Assembly: GCA_051418075.1 (NCBI GenBank)
Contig: JBPRGG010000026.1
Span: 51,931 to 115,930, forward strand
Direction of reading: 5' to 3'
Length of the DNA stretch: 64,000 nucleotides
DNA from: JBPRGG01 sp051418075
GTDB lineage: Bacteria; Bacteroidota; Bacteroidia; Cytophagales; Cyclobacteriaceae
Position numbers and translations under genes: made by a program. The notes below the pieces were generated by a model. That model searched no databases. It saw nothing but the letters and a program-made list of their open reading frames with translations, and had not been told where the DNA came from. This document shows, piece after piece, positions 27,037 to 36,716 of the stretch (position 1 is its first letter; every line of letters starts with the position of its first letter).

Positions 27037-27540
27037 ATGGAATCAATTCAAAATCATTTTATGCACTCTTATAGATTAATATATTTTTTGTTTACTTTCA
27101 TTTTGCTATTTTCTAAAAATATTCAGGCTCAGGAATCCGAATCTTTTTTACCTAAATTATTTTATAATGATGACAGAATCCTGGTTATGTTCAGTCCTTC
27201 GCCAGAGAATTCCAAATACGAAAAGCAACTTCAAATAATGCTGGATCATAAAGAGCCTTTGCTGGACAGGCAGGTCGCATTATACAAAATCTATCCAAGA
27301 GAAGGCTTAAATGCTGAAAATGAACGCCTTGCCACAGCCAATGTACTAAAATTGAGACAACAATTTAAAATTGAAGATGATCAATTCGCCTTGTTGTTTG
27401 TGGGAGTAAATGGAGAAGTAAAGTTTGAAACTTATGAAGTTATAAATATCGATCCTCTGCTGACGGTACTGGATACTACCACTTATGAAAACCCTACCCT
27501 GGAAAAAACAATTAAAGATCTAGATATACCTTTAAATTAA
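27037..27540 (+). CDS. Exported DUF4174 domain protein
   Basis: This 167-residue protein has a signal peptide: a hydrophobic stretch YRLIYFLFTFILLFS and likely cleavage after IQAQ. A later in-frame ATG at 27061 would also keep the signal. The mature part DRILVMFSPSPENSKYEKQL, DRQVALYKIYP and DDQFALLFVGVNGEVKF matches DUF4174, a small thioredoxin-like domain lacking the CxxC. Role unknown. It is six bases upstream of the next gene and probably in one unit with the oxidase-like gene. Confidence 0.8.
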   Translation: MESIQNHFMHSYRLIYFLFTFILLFSKNIQAQESESFLPKLFYNDDRILVMFSPSPENSKYEKQLQIMLDHKEPLLDRQVALYKIYPREGLNAENERLATANVLKLRQQFKIEDDQFALLFVGVNGEVKFETYEVINIDPLLTVLDTTTYENPTLEKTIKDLDIPLN

Positions 27541-27546
27541 TTTCTA

Positions 27547-27786
27547 ATGAAAAACAAGCACAAGAATTTTTCAAAACTAAAATGGGAAATGATTGAGGAA
27601 GTAAATACCGGGGGATTGGATGATAATAATATCTACCGTAAAAAGATCAGACGCAGTAAGGTAACAGGTGGCTGGCTGGTAGAAAGTGAAGTATATGATC
27701 AGGAAGCAGGTTTTGGGGTAGGATTAACATTTTTACCGGATCCAAAATATGACTGGAAACCAATAAAAAGAGAAAAGAAAGAATAA
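27547..27786 (+). CDS. Small conserved hypothetical protein
   Basis: This 79-residue basic, soluble protein has no signal. The core EMIEEVNTGGLDDNNIYRKK and GGWLVESEVYDQEAG suggest a compact beta fold. I do not recognise the family. It follows the DUF4174 gene by six bases and ends directly at a strong hairpin, which supports it as the last gene of this unit. Confidence 0.65.
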   Translation: MKNKHKNFSKLKWEMIEEVNTGGLDDNNIYRKKIRRSKVTGGWLVESEVYDQEAGFGVGLTFLPDPKYDWKPIKREKKE

Positions 27787-27824
27787 AGCCCAAGCACTTA
27801 TTTATTAAATAATCACTTGGGCTT
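27786..27824. terminator. Long hairpin, probable terminator
   Basis: The outer stem AAGCCCAAG / CTTGGGCTT and an inner stem TTATTT / AAATAA are separated by three-base bulges around a short loop. There is no T run on the plus-strand side, so termination on that strand may be partial. The T-rich complement of the left side suits transcripts arriving from the right. Confidence 0.65.
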
Positions 27825-28244
27825 GCGGTTAAACAATTAAACGATACACTTAATGATTTTTATAATGCTGGAACTTAGAACAAGTCTTGAAATTCCACTT
27901 CATTATAGAAAACAATACTGCTACAAACAGTAATTGGAAAACTAGTAAACCTACTATCATAGCTCTATATTTAGCTGGTTAAACATTACTTAAAGATAAA
28001 CCTAATATATTATTTAATAACATCATCACCTAACAATACAATACTAGCGTAAGTAATTTAGTAACTATAGGAGGTGTCTATTAAAAAAATTATAATTTAG
28101 CTTGGTTTAATTTTAAACCAGGAAAAAGGCATTTCAAAAAGCTGTAACGAAAATTTATCCTGGCAAAAAAGGATATTTTAACATTATATCTAAATATTGT
28201 GAAATAATATTAATTTAAAAGAGAAACTGAATCCAATGTAAGAT
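27825..28244. other. Gene-free AT-rich gap, nothing recognised
   Basis: These 420 bases contain no open frame of useful length and no RNA fold I recognise. Minor features are a short inverted repeat GGTTTAA / TTAAACC near 28102-28120 and a purine run AGGAGG near 28069. It separates the oxidase-like unit from the convergent TauE/SafE gene. Confidence 0.4.
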
Positions 28245-28997
28245 TTAGCTAAAAAACCAAAGTTTAGTGGCTAATGCAATAACTGTTACCACTAATATTC
28301 TTTTAATCCATTTATCCCCCTTATCTACCGACCACCTGCTTCCAATCCAGGCACCACTGGCATTACCTGCAGCTAGCACTAGTCCATAGGTCCAATTGAT
28401 CTTGTTTTCCAGAATAAACACCACCAGGGCAGCAGAGGTGTAAATTAAGATGACAAAAACCTTAGCGCTATTCGTCTTAACCAAGCTGAATCGATTGATG
28501 GAAGTAAGTGATGCTATAATTAAAAATCCTACACCGGCCTGAATAAAGCCACCATAAATCCCAATAAAAAAGAAAATCAGGATTCCTGTAAATCTGGCTT
28601 TTACATTCATTTTTTCTTCCAGTTGATGTTTGGACCGACCAGGATTAAAAATTGTTAAAAGTATTACCACCACCATCACAATGGCCAGAATTTTGTTGAA
28701 AAGATCACCTTTGATATCCACTGCCAGTTTGGCCCCAATTATTGCTCCCAGTAAGGCAGAAATACCCAGCCATAAACTGTAGGGGTAAGCAGAAATACCT
28801 TTGCTTTTAAAACCAGCGACACCTGATACATTTTGAAGGAAAATAGCTACCCGGTTGGTGGCATTGGCCACTGATGAGGGTAAACCAAGGAATATCAGGA
28901 CAGGCAGGGCCAGCAGAGATCCTCCACCGGCAATAGTATTGATAAATCCTGCAGCAAATCCGGTAAATAAGATGATCAGGGCATTAAACCAGTTCAT
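28245..28997 (-). CDS. TauE/SafE family sulfite/anion exporter
   Basis: This 250-residue polytopic membrane protein has seven or eight predicted helices. It carries the family start FNALIILFTGFAAGFINTIA followed by GGGSLLALPVLIFLGLP, and the mid repeat GIYGGFIQAGVGFLIIASL. TauE/SafE proteins export sulfite, sulfoacetate or related organic anions, and the substrate cannot be chosen here. It is monocistronic and divergent from the DnaJ-TPR gene. Confidence 0.93.
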   Translation of the reverse strand: MNWFNALIILFTGFAAGFINTIAGGGSLLALPVLIFLGLPSSVANATNRVAIFLQNVSGVAGFKSKGISAYPYSLWLGISALLGAIIGAKLAVDIKGDLFNKILAIVMVVVILLTIFNPGRSKHQLEEKMNVKARFTGILIFFFIGIYGGFIQAGVGFLIIASLTSINRFSLVKTNSAKVFVILIYTSAALVVFILENKINWTYGLVLAAGNASGAWIGSRWSVDKGDKWIKRILVVTVIALATKLWFFS

Positions 28998-29112
28998 TTT
29001 ATCGTTATTAAAAACAAGATCGTTAGATTATCGTAATGCTAATTAAAAGACTATCCAAATTTTTTGATTACTATAAAGATATTGCGGCAACCGGCATAGT
29101 TCAAACTTAAAT

Positions 29113-30327
29113 ATGGTCAATTATTACGAAATTTTAGGAATCGGACCCGAATCAAGTCTGGAGGATATAAAATTAGCCTTTCGTAAATTAGCCCTGAAAT
29201 ACCATCCGGATAAAAATCCGGATTCAGTATTTGCTGAAGAAAAGTTTAAGGAGATCAATACCGCTTATCAGGTGCTTTCAGATCCCGTTAAAAAAGCGCA
29301 ATATGATATGATCCTGGAATATGCAAAATTTCAGGAAAAAATCTCTTATAGTTTCGAAAAACAGGATGTGACCAGTAATAAGTCCTACACATATTACCGC
29401 TCTCCCGGATCCAGATCCCGCACCTATCCCAGATATACCCCATACCACAGCCGTTTGAACAGAATTGGCAATATGTGGGCTTTCGGATTTTTTATGTTTG
29501 CTATTGTTTTTACTATGGTGGCAACTTCTTTAAATTCTTATTTGGAACAAAAGCGCCAGGCTCAGATCAGAGCCCAGCATGAGGTGATTTACCAAAAAGC
29601 CCATGCTGAATTTATCAAGGGTGACTATCAAAAAGCCCTCGATCAAATTTCCGGCTTAAATGTGTATGATAGCGAACTGAATATTTTTGACTTTAAGAAG
29701 AAGGTTTATAATGCATTGATGGATAAAGCAGAGCAAAATTACAGGCAGGAAAATTATCAAAAAGCCCTGGAATATTATTTACTGGTGAGGGAAAACTACA
29801 CCTATCTCAATTTGAATTTTTATTATCAGCTGGCCAATTGTTATGAACAAAATGAGGATTATCAGTTGGCCATTAATGTTTATCAACAAATTTCTGAAAT
29901 GGGTTTTAATCAATTGTCGAACCTGATCGCCATTGCAGATATATACCGGGAACACTTAAGGGACTATGATCTGGCTCAGGATTATTATCTGGAATCTATT
30001 GACCTGATAAATAAACATTATCGTTCAATCTATGGCAAAGCTTATGCTATTTTAATCAAGCCATCGGCTACACCTGATATACACTACCAGGCTCACTACG
30101 GATTCGGCCTGACTTGCGGATCTTTAAAGGATTACCCAAAAGCATTAAAAGCCCTGGATTGGGCCATCTTTTTGAGACCCGAGATCGCTCAAACCTATAT
30201 AGACAAAGGTAATTACGCCTATCAGATGGGCAATGAGGATTTAGCTTGCCAGGAATGGAACCGGGCAGCTGAAAAGGGAGCTCTGGATGCCTTGATCCAA
30301 ATGCAAAGATTCTGTAAAAGCAGGTAA
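29113..30327 (+). CDS. Membrane-anchored DnaJ-domain/TPR protein
   Basis: This 404-residue protein has a J domain at residues 1-70, with YYEILGIGPESSLEDIKLAF and the HPD motif in KYHPDKNPDS. A linker follows, then one transmembrane helix at about 118-140 (MWAFGFFMFAIVFTMVATSL), and TPR repeats over the remaining 250 residues. It would present a cytosolic J domain and a TPR domain across the inner membrane. It may bring DnaK to a membrane or secretion partner. It is not DnaJ itself, because the Gly/Phe and zinc regions are absent. Nine bases separate it from the 2H phosphoesterase gene. Confidence 0.88.
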   Translation: MVNYYEILGIGPESSLEDIKLAFRKLALKYHPDKNPDSVFAEEKFKEINTAYQVLSDPVKKAQYDMILEYAKFQEKISYSFEKQDVTSNKSYTYYRSPGSRSRTYPRYTPYHSRLNRIGNMWAFGFFMFAIVFTMVATSLNSYLEQKRQAQIRAQHEVIYQKAHAEFIKGDYQKALDQISGLNVYDSELNIFDFKKKVYNALMDKAEQNYRQENYQKALEYYLLVRENYTYLNLNFYYQLANCYEQNEDYQLAINVYQQISEMGFNQLSNLIAIADIYREHLRDYDLAQDYYLESIDLINKHYRSIYGKAYAILIKPSATPDIHYQAHYGFGLTCGSLKDYPKALKALDWAIFLRPEIAQTYIDKGNYAYQMGNEDLACQEWNRAAEKGALDALIQMQRFCKSR

Positions 30328-30336
30328 AGTGATTCA

Positions 30337-30903
30337 ATGAAAGATCAACCCAAAAATCTTTATTTCATTGCATTAATTCCTCCCGAACCTTTAAGGGAAA
30401 AGGTCTCAGCTATCAAACAGTACATTGCTCAACACTTTCAATCCAAAGGTGCCCTAAAATCACCGCCTCACATTACCCTGCATATGCCATTTTACTGGAA
30501 ACCTGATCAGGAGCAACAACTGATTGATTTCTTGCATGATTTTGCCCGGACTCAATCCACTTTTGAGCTGGAATTGGAGAATTTTGGCAGCTTTCCCAGG
30601 CGGGTGATTTATATACAAATCCATCCTTCCGAAAACCTGCAACAGCTTTATGTCTGCCTGACCAGCAATATCAGAAAAAAGCTTAATATTATTAAAGACT
30701 CTTACAAGAACAGAGGTTTCACTCCCCATATGACCGTTGCCTTTAAAGATCTTAAACCAGCCGCATTTTCGGCTGCATGGCCTGAATTTGAAAAAAAAAC
30801 TTTTTCTGATCGATTTTTGGTTGATGAGATTACTTTGTTAAAGCATAACGGAAGATCATGGGATATTTTTGCCACCTTCAAATTAAATCAACATCCGGAT
30901 TAG
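30337..30903 (+). CDS. 2H phosphoesterase (2'-5' RNA ligase family)
   Basis: This 188-residue protein has the two HxT/S motifs of the 2H superfamily: HITLHMPF at about residue 47 and HMTVAF near 131. The family includes 2'-5' RNA ligase/ThpR and cyclic phosphodiesterases acting on RNA ends. The exact substrate is not known. It is probably cotranscribed with the DnaJ-TPR gene. Confidence 0.9.
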   Translation: MKDQPKNLYFIALIPPEPLREKVSAIKQYIAQHFQSKGALKSPPHITLHMPFYWKPDQEQQLIDFLHDFARTQSTFELELENFGSFPRRVIYIQIHPSENLQQLYVCLTSNIRKKLNIIKDSYKNRGFTPHMTVAFKDLKPAAFSAAWPEFEKKTFSDRFLVDEITLLKHNGRSWDIFATFKLNQHPD

Positions 30904-31144
30904 TATTAGGAAATGCCTGAGCTTATAAATGTAGTCTATTTTGGATAGAAAAAATATAGTCGACATTAAAAATAACGGCGACTATACCATTACTAACCTT
31001 CAAATAAAATATTATATTATTTCTTTTACTTGAATTATGCTAAAAATCATGCCAAATCAATTATGCTTTCCATGCTTTGAATTCGATAATTCATTGAATT
31101 TAAATTGATCAGGAATGAACAGGAAGAGATCGATTTCGGTCAAT

Positions 31145-34100
31145 TTACCTGATCACCTGGATGGAACCATTAAGTTGTTGATTATCCCTATTTAAATCAA
31201 GCCAGTAATAGTAAGTACCAGCAGGTAAATTTTGGCCCTGCCAGTTATTTTGATAGCCAGTTTTTTTAAATACAAGCTTTCCCCACCTATTAAAAATATT
31301 CAATTGGCTGGATGGATATAATTCTATTTTGGGAATGACCAGGTAATCGTTTTTCCCATCCCCATTGGGTGTGATTACATTAGGAAGGGTAACCGGGTGT
31401 TCAAAATTAAATTGTATGGTGTTTGACCAGGAATGAACACCATTAGAAGATACCGCTGCAACCCTTATTTCATAATGAAATCCCTTAAGGCTGCTGATGC
31501 CATCAAACCGATTGCTATCTGATGAAATATTGGTCAGCCATTGAAACTCCTGATTTTTATCCGGCTTGAGGTAAATAGCATAATGATCTACTCCCCCGGG
31601 CCATCCCAGGTAAGGATTCCAAGTCAAATTGATCAGATTCAGCGCTGCATCAGCTTTGCCAGATAAAAAAATGGAATTGTGGATATAGCTATCCTTGATT
31701 TCTTCACAATAATTCCGAATAGAAAGCAGATATTGATAATATTGCTGGTTTGGCAAGGCCTGCGTATCCTGATAGCTGTTATTTTGGCTAGAAATTGTTC
31801 TGATCAATTGCCAATCATTGCTCTGGCCTGTACTACGATAGAGATACACTGAATCTCCTGGTATTCTGTCCCGGTTGGCTATTTCCCAAAATATATGAAT
31901 CAGGTCCTGGTTTGCAGTATCAACGGTAACTTTGATCAATTCTATCTCTGCCGAATCCTGAAAAACCAATACCTGTTTTGGAGGAGAAACCCCTGAACAA
32001 ACGGTGTCAGCGGTGATACTGTTTTCACTGACTTGTAAGGTATATACACCTGGTTGATCCCAGCCCACCGACACCTGATGAGTTCCCTGTCCATCAAGAA
32101 AATTACCAGCATTTAATGTCCACATATATTCGGAGCCATTGGTATAGCTGGTGGAATATTCATTTTCTCCGGCGAAATTCAGGCATAACGTGTCTGGACC
32201 GGCGGGTTTTTCTGGATTTAATTGTACATTGATGTTAACTTCCATTTTTAAGGTATCGCTCCAGCAACCTATACTATCCTGTATGAGCACTTTGACGGCG
32301 GCTTCAGGATTGGTATCTAACCAGTTTACCTTGATATCTGAAAGGCCCTGCTCTGAACTCAATATTCCTCCCTCTACCATCCATTGATAATTATAATCAG
32401 TACCCGGATATACTTTATAATCTACCTCTTCCACATAAGGACAAACGGAGACACTGCCAAATACCTGATTTTGCCAGGGACCGGGATAATTTTCCACCCA
32501 AACAGAATCTCTGATCAGGCAATCGTTAAAATTAACATCTACCCAATAAATACCTGAATCAAGTACTTGCAGCACCGGTTGGTCAGATCCATCACTCCAG
32601 GTATAACTGGCATCGGGATAAAAAGCATCGAGCGTGGCAGGTTGATTGGGGCACTTAAGCAGGTCTGCTCCCAGGTCTACCTCTGCTGCTTGTTTAACGA
32701 ATACTTGAATAGTATCAGCTGCTTTACATCCGGTAAAATCAGAAACCTGAGCCCAATAAATACCGGCAGAATCGGTGGATAGGGTGGATTGTTTGGACCC
32801 GGTGGACCAGTTGTAGCTGAAATTAGGGCCAGCATCAATGTTGGCAGTCTCTCCGGGGCAAATAGATGGGTCAGGACCCAGGTCTAGTGAACCGGTTCGG
32901 GTATTCACTTTTATGGTATCCCTGAGACGACAATTTTCTTTGATTGTTTCTACCCAATATATTCCGGGTTGATTGACTTCGATGGTCTGGCTGTTTTGTC
33001 CGGTACTCCATTGATAGTTTTCTTTTCCGGCCCCGGCATCCAGTATTTGATTGTCGCCCTCGCACATGGTGAAGTCATCTCCAAGAAACAGGGTACTGAA
33101 TGCCGAAAAGTAGCCGTAACGGGTAGAGGTACGGGCATTTCCATTGATTATCCCAATCTGAAAGGAATAATTCCGGTTGCTGATCAGACTGGGACTGCCA
33201 ACCGGGACGAAATTTCCGATCTCCAGTTTGGCTGCATACCATTGATCATTGGTGCCTGGTACTGGTGAAAAATTGTAATCAAATATCACATTTCCATGAT
33301 TATTCAATACAAAATCACTGATTCCACCTTTCCTTACCAGCACATTTAAAGCAAAAAATTCTGAAGTAGACCTGGTAAAACCAATCTCCTGTGATCCCTT
33401 GCAATTGATAGACGGTAAAACAGCCATGCCTAATTCACAGCCGAAGCCAGTTACATGCAGTACATAGATAGGTTTTGACCCTACCAGGTAGGTAAATTCC
33501 CTGGATATCCTGTGCTGGTACATTTCCCCCTGATTGAGTAGAGCAACTGGTTCTGGGCTGCCATACAAAAACAATTGGGTAGAATCCTCAGTGGCAGTTA
33601 CAAATACATATTCTGCTGTTTCAAGATATCCTTGTATGATTACATATTCCCTGCCGGTCACTTTAACCGGCACCAATTGATCTCCTAAAAGATCAAAACA
33701 GCTGGCATTATTGACTGAATCTTCCTTTATTGTAATGGCTATGGGCTTATTTGATTTTACTACAGAGCCAGCCAGGTTGACCTGGGCATTTTGGGAAATT
33801 TTAGTGGCAGAAAAAGTTTCTCCCTTGTTCAGTTTTAGGATGAAGGTGGTGTCTTTGGCATAACCGAATATATCACTTTTGGCTGTGATCCATACCACTG
33901 TATTGTTTTGGGTGGCTACCAGGTCAAAAGAGGAATGGGCAAATGGGTTATATCGATTGGGTGGACCATTGTCAAATAAATTTTGGGATGGAATGATGAA
34001 GTAATTACCCAACGCATTTTTACCTTTTAGTGCAAAAATATCGGCATTGAGTGGAGCCCCAACTTCATAATAACAGGAAGCCGGCGCACTGGTGGTAATT

Positions 34101-34459
34101 TTAAGTCCGGTTTTCCTAATCCTGGATGACTGGGTTTCTATTCTTTGGATGTAGCTGCTTAAATCAATGGTTCCGGTGGCATTGGCTGAAATGGTCACTG
34201 TTGCCAAAGGAGCAGAACCAATTGCCGGTTGATAAACCTTAACGCTGGTATTTTCGGTTAGTGCACTGACTCTGAGGAATATAGGTTGATCTCCGTGGTC
34301 AGAGGTAATCTCCGGTGGGGCAAACCAAAATTCTGTATCAATTTGACACCAAACTGAATGAGAGAGGCTGATAATACTTAATATGAGCAGGAGCTTTTTG
34401 AAGTCCAAATCTATGATGTTAATATTTTTAAATTTAGCCGTTATTTTCTGTTCAAACAA
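31145..34459 (-). CDS. Giant secreted protein with gliding-motility C-terminal (T9SS) domain
   Basis: This 1104-residue protein has its signal peptide at about residues 20-39 (KKLLLILSIISLSHSVWCQ). The N-terminal 430 residues resemble the IgGFc-binding-protein N-terminal module (FVFVTATEDSTQLFLYG style, VLHVTGFGCELGMAVLPS). Three related units follow, each with a YxWSTG...IYWVE pattern (residues about 455-640). PKD/SprB-like and fibronectin-like sections come next. The last 90 residues (LPNVITPNGDGKNDYLVIP to the terminal Arg) form the gliding motility-associated C-terminal domain (TIGR04131), a type B T9SS signal. It is expected to be exported to the cell surface as an adhesin-like protein. 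Confidence 0.9.
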   Translation of the reverse strand: MFEQKITAKFKNINIIDLDFKKLLLILSIISLSHSVWCQIDTEFWFAPPEITSDHGDQPIFLRVSALTENTSVKVYQPAIGSAPLATVTISANATGTIDLSSYIQRIETQSSRIRKTGLKITTSAPASCYYEVGAPLNADIFALKGKNALGNYFIIPSQNLFDNGPPNRYNPFAHSSFDLVATQNNTVVWITAKSDIFGYAKDTTFILKLNKGETFSATKISQNAQVNLAGSVVKSNKPIAITIKEDSVNNASCFDLLGDQLVPVKVTGREYVIIQGYLETAEYVFVTATEDSTQLFLYGSPEPVALLNQGEMYQHRISREFTYLVGSKPIYVLHVTGFGCELGMAVLPSINCKGSQEIGFTRSTSEFFALNVLVRKGGISDFVLNNHGNVIFDYNFSPVPGTNDQWYAAKLEIGNFVPVGSPSLISNRNYSFQIGIINGNARTSTRYGYFSAFSTLFLGDDFTMCEGDNQILDAGAGKENYQWSTGQNSQTIEVNQPGIYWVETIKENCRLRDTIKVNTRTGSLDLGPDPSICPGETANIDAGPNFSYNWSTGSKQSTLSTDSAGIYWAQVSDFTGCKAADTIQVFVKQAAEVDLGADLLKCPNQPATLDAFYPDASYTWSDGSDQPVLQVLDSGIYWVDVNFNDCLIRDSVWVENYPGPWQNQVFGSVSVCPYVEEVDYKVYPGTDYNYQWMVEGGILSSEQGLSDIKVNWLDTNPEAAVKVLIQDSIGCWSDTLKMEVNINVQLNPEKPAGPDTLCLNFAGENEYSTSYTNGSEYMWTLNAGNFLDGQGTHQVSVGWDQPGVYTLQVSENSITADTVCSGVSPPKQVLVFQDSAEIELIKVTVDTANQDLIHIFWEIANRDRIPGDSVYLYRSTGQSNDWQLIRTISSQNNSYQDTQALPNQQYYQYLLSIRNYCEEIKDSYIHNSIFLSGKADAALNLINLTWNPYLGWPGGVDHYAIYLKPDKNQEFQWLTNISSDSNRFDGISSLKGFHYEIRVAAVSSNGVHSWSNTIQFNFEHPVTLPNVITPNGDGKNDYLVIPKIELYPSSQLNIFNRWGKLVFKKTGYQNNWQGQNLPAGTYYYWLDLNRDNQQLNGSIQVIR

Positions 34460-34485
34460 ATTCGCTTCTCCCGGATTCTATTATT

Positions 34486-34581
34486 ATGTTCAAAAAAATA
34501 AATCGCCCACTTTTACAAATCCTGGCAGCTATACTCATTATCTTACTTTTGGTTTGGTTATTTAGCTGGACCATTTTTTGA
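34486..34581 (+). CDS. Possible 31-residue hydrophobic membrane peptide
   Basis: An ATG-initiated frame encodes 31 residues: a basic start MFKKINRPLL and a single hydrophobic helix (AAILIILLLVWLFSW), ending TGA. It occupies most of the otherwise empty gap between two minus-strand genes and overlaps the end of the DUF3820 gene by 24 bases. It has the shape of a small membrane protein, but there is no clear ribosome binding site and no family I know. Chance is a real alternative. Confidence 0.25.
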   Translation: MFKKINRPLLQILAAILIILLLVWLFSWTIF

Positions 34582-34803
34582 TGAACGGATCGGGTTCAGT
34601 ATATGGGTAAGTCCATTCAGCTTAATTTCGTAGGCCAAAGCCATCAGTTCTCCCAGTTTTCCCTGGGGAAATCCTTTGCGGGCAAACCAGGCCAGGTAAT
34701 ATTCAGGCAGATCTATGATCACCAGTCCTTTATATTTTCCGAATGGCATTTTCATATGGACCAGATTTTTTAGAATTTCTTCATTTCCCGGTTCTTTATT
34801 CAT
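34558..34803 (-). CDS. DUF3820 family small protein
   Basis: This 81-residue soluble protein matches the DUF3820 pattern MPFGKYKGLVIIDLPEYYL followed by WFARKGFPQGKLGELM, a short conserved module of unknown function sometimes labelled a putative quorum-sensing-regulated virulence factor. It is transcribed away from the DsbA-like gene, with about 90 bases between them. Confidence 0.88.
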   Translation of the reverse strand: MNKEPGNEEILKNLVHMKMPFGKYKGLVIIDLPEYYLAWFARKGFPQGKLGELMALAYEIKLNGLTHILNPIRSSKNGPAK

Positions 34804-34894
34804 TTTTGTTCATATGCTATGCTTAAAAAGATCCTTTAAAGCTAAAACAATCTTGATTTAAAATCATTTCAAGTATAGATTAAATTGCTTTATC

Positions 34895-35521
34895 ATGAAA
34901 ATAGTATATGCCTATGATGCCCTCTGCGGATGGTGTTATGGCTTTTCACCAGTAATAGAAAAATTTTATCAGCAATATAAGGAGAATTTTTCGTTTGAAG
35001 TACTTTCCGGTGGTATGGTCACCGGGCCCAGAATAGGACCAATTGGACAGGTAGCCGGATACATTGAAAAGGCTTACCAGGATGTGGAACAGATAACAGG
35101 GGTAAAATTTGGTGATGCTTTTCTATATAATATCCTGAAAGAAGGTTCGGCAGTGTTCACTTCAGTGCCCCCGGCATTGGCAATGAGTGTTTTTAAATCC
35201 TTTGATCCTGAACAGTCCATATTATTTGCCAGGGCAATTCAGCAGGCTATTTATTATGATGGATTGGCTCCGGAAGATTTTGAAGGATATGGGAAACTTG
35301 CCCAAAAATTTAACCTTGAAAGCACAACATTTATAGAAAAAATGAAGACTGATAAATATCTGGAAAAAGTACAGCAAGATTTTAAAAAAACCAGCCAGTT
35401 GGGCGTTTCCGGTTTTCCCACTTTATTTTTAGAGGATAATGGTAAACATACCCGTATTGTAAATGGTTATGTTGACTACCCGAAGCTCGATCAGATTGTT
35501 CAATCACTTTTTCATCAATAG
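34895..35521 (+). CDS. DsbA-family thioredoxin-like oxidoreductase (FrnE-like)
   Basis: This 208-residue cytosolic DsbA/FrnE-type protein has no signal peptide. The redox motif is CGWC at residues 12-15 (YDALCGWCYGFSP). The helical insertion follows, and the cis-Pro loop is VSGFPTLFL. Such proteins handle disulfides or act as isomerase-like enzymes. Nine bases separate it from the SRPBCC gene. Confidence 0.92.
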   Translation: MKIVYAYDALCGWCYGFSPVIEKFYQQYKENFSFEVLSGGMVTGPRIGPIGQVAGYIEKAYQDVEQITGVKFGDAFLYNILKEGSAVFTSVPPALAMSVFKSFDPEQSILFARAIQQAIYYDGLAPEDFEGYGKLAQKFNLESTTFIEKMKTDKYLEKVQQDFKKTSQLGVSGFPTLFLEDNGKHTRIVNGYVDYPKLDQIVQSLFHQ

Positions 35522-35530
35522 TAAAATCAA

Positions 35531-36004
35531 ATGAAAATCAGGATTACTACTACAGTTCCGGCTCATTGGGAAATTGTGACAGGGAATTTCAACCAGGATC
35601 TGTTTATCCGGCTTAATCCTCCTTTTCCTCCGGTTAAACTAATCCGTTTTGATGGCTCCCGGCCAGGAGATTTAGTTTCCCTGCAATTGAATTTTTTCCT
35701 GTTTAAACAAATATGGGAAAGTGAAATTACTGAAGAAAAAACCACGCAGGATTTTCATTATTTTATTGATGAAGGTAAGCGACTTCCCTTTTTTCTGAAG
35801 TACTGGAAACATAAGCACCTGATTTGGAAACGTTCGGATGGGTATGCCGATATCGAGGATAATATTGAATATAAAGGCCCCTTTGGTTTATTAAGCTTGT
35901 TATTATGGCCTGTATTATATTTTCAGTTTAAATACCGGCAACCTATCTATAGACAATATTTCAACGATAAACGACGTGAAGTAGAATATAAGGCAGAAGA
36001 ATAA
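35531..36004 (+). CDS. SRPBCC-fold ligand-binding protein
   Basis: This 157-residue protein has the pattern of the START/polyketide-cyclase-like SRPBCC superfamily: FNQDLFIRLNPPFPPVKLIR, then LVSLQLNF, FHYFIDEGKRLPFFLKYWKH and a Trp/Pro-containing C-terminal helix. The ligand is unknown. It follows the DsbA-like gene by nine bases and converges on the methyltransferase gene with a two-base gap. Confidence 0.82.
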   Translation: MKIRITTTVPAHWEIVTGNFNQDLFIRLNPPFPPVKLIRFDGSRPGDLVSLQLNFFLFKQIWESEITEEKTTQDFHYFIDEGKRLPFFLKYWKHKHLIWKRSDGYADIEDNIEYKGPFGLLSLLLWPVLYFQFKYRQPIYRQYFNDKRREVEYKAEE

Positions 36005-36006
36005 AA

Positions 36007-36702
36007 TCAAGTTTCATTCATGGTTAGCCGGGCCAAATACTGATCAGATTGTCCCTGGTAGATGATCTGACAATCAAAACCTGCCTGTTCAGCTTTTTTT
36101 ACCATAGTATTTTTGTCAATATAAAGCCACTTGAACCAATCCCCTTTTTCTTTTTTGTACTCATAGCAATAGGCTATTTCTCCGAAATAGCGATCCTGAG
36201 GATAAAGGTTATCCCGGTATAAATAGGATATGTCACTGGAATCGAAAATCACTTTTCCCTCCGGGTTTAGAATTTCTTTAAATTTTTGTAGTAATTGATC
36301 CAGGTTATCCAATGTACCGGCCAGTCCAATTCCATTCATGAGCAATAATAAAGTATCAAATTTTTGGGACTGGTGTTCAAATATATCTGCCTGGATGATC
36401 TGCTGAACACCCCTGGCCTTCATGGTTTTGACATTAAAAGGAGAATAATCCATGGCTGTCACATCACATAATTTTTGCAGCTCCAGGCTATGTCTGCCTG
36501 CACCGGCACCTATATCCAGGATCCGGCCGGTACTGATGCTGAGGGCAAAAAGGTCCAGGTCTGACATGGTTTTATGATTTTGAAAAAAAACATTGACCGG
36601 CATGTGCTCAGGGTCACCGTAATCATTGTGAAGCAATAGTGGTTTTTTAAACCGCCGTTTATAATAATCGAAGAGCGCTTTACCCAGGACATCTTTTGAC
36701 AT
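36007..36702 (-). CDS. Class I SAM-dependent methyltransferase
   Basis: This 231-residue enzyme has motif I ILDIGAGAGRHSLELQ, motif II VTAMDYSPFNV and FDTLLLLMNGIGLAGTL at the post-II position. The YYCYEYKKEKGDWFKWLYID-like segment near the C-terminus is a small sheet. Substrate unknown. It lies 14 bases downstream of argH, so it is the distal gene of the arginine transcription unit, although a functional link is not evident. Confidence 0.88.
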   Translation of the reverse strand: MSKDVLGKALFDYYKRRFKKPLLLHNDYGDPEHMPVNVFFQNHKTMSDLDLFALSISTGRILDIGAGAGRHSLELQKLCDVTAMDYSPFNVKTMKARGVQQIIQADIFEHQSQKFDTLLLLMNGIGLAGTLDNLDQLLQKFKEILNPEGKVIFDSSDISYLYRDNLYPQDRYFGEIAYCYEYKKEKGDWFKWLYIDKNTMVKKAEQAGFDCQIIYQGQSDQYLARLTMNET

Positions 36703-36716
36703 AAAAGCTGTATATA

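Noticed and set aside
28060..28130. Possible small RNA with a GGTTTAA/TTAAACC hairpin
   Set aside because: The stem is short and AT-rich and there is no terminator or promoter around it.
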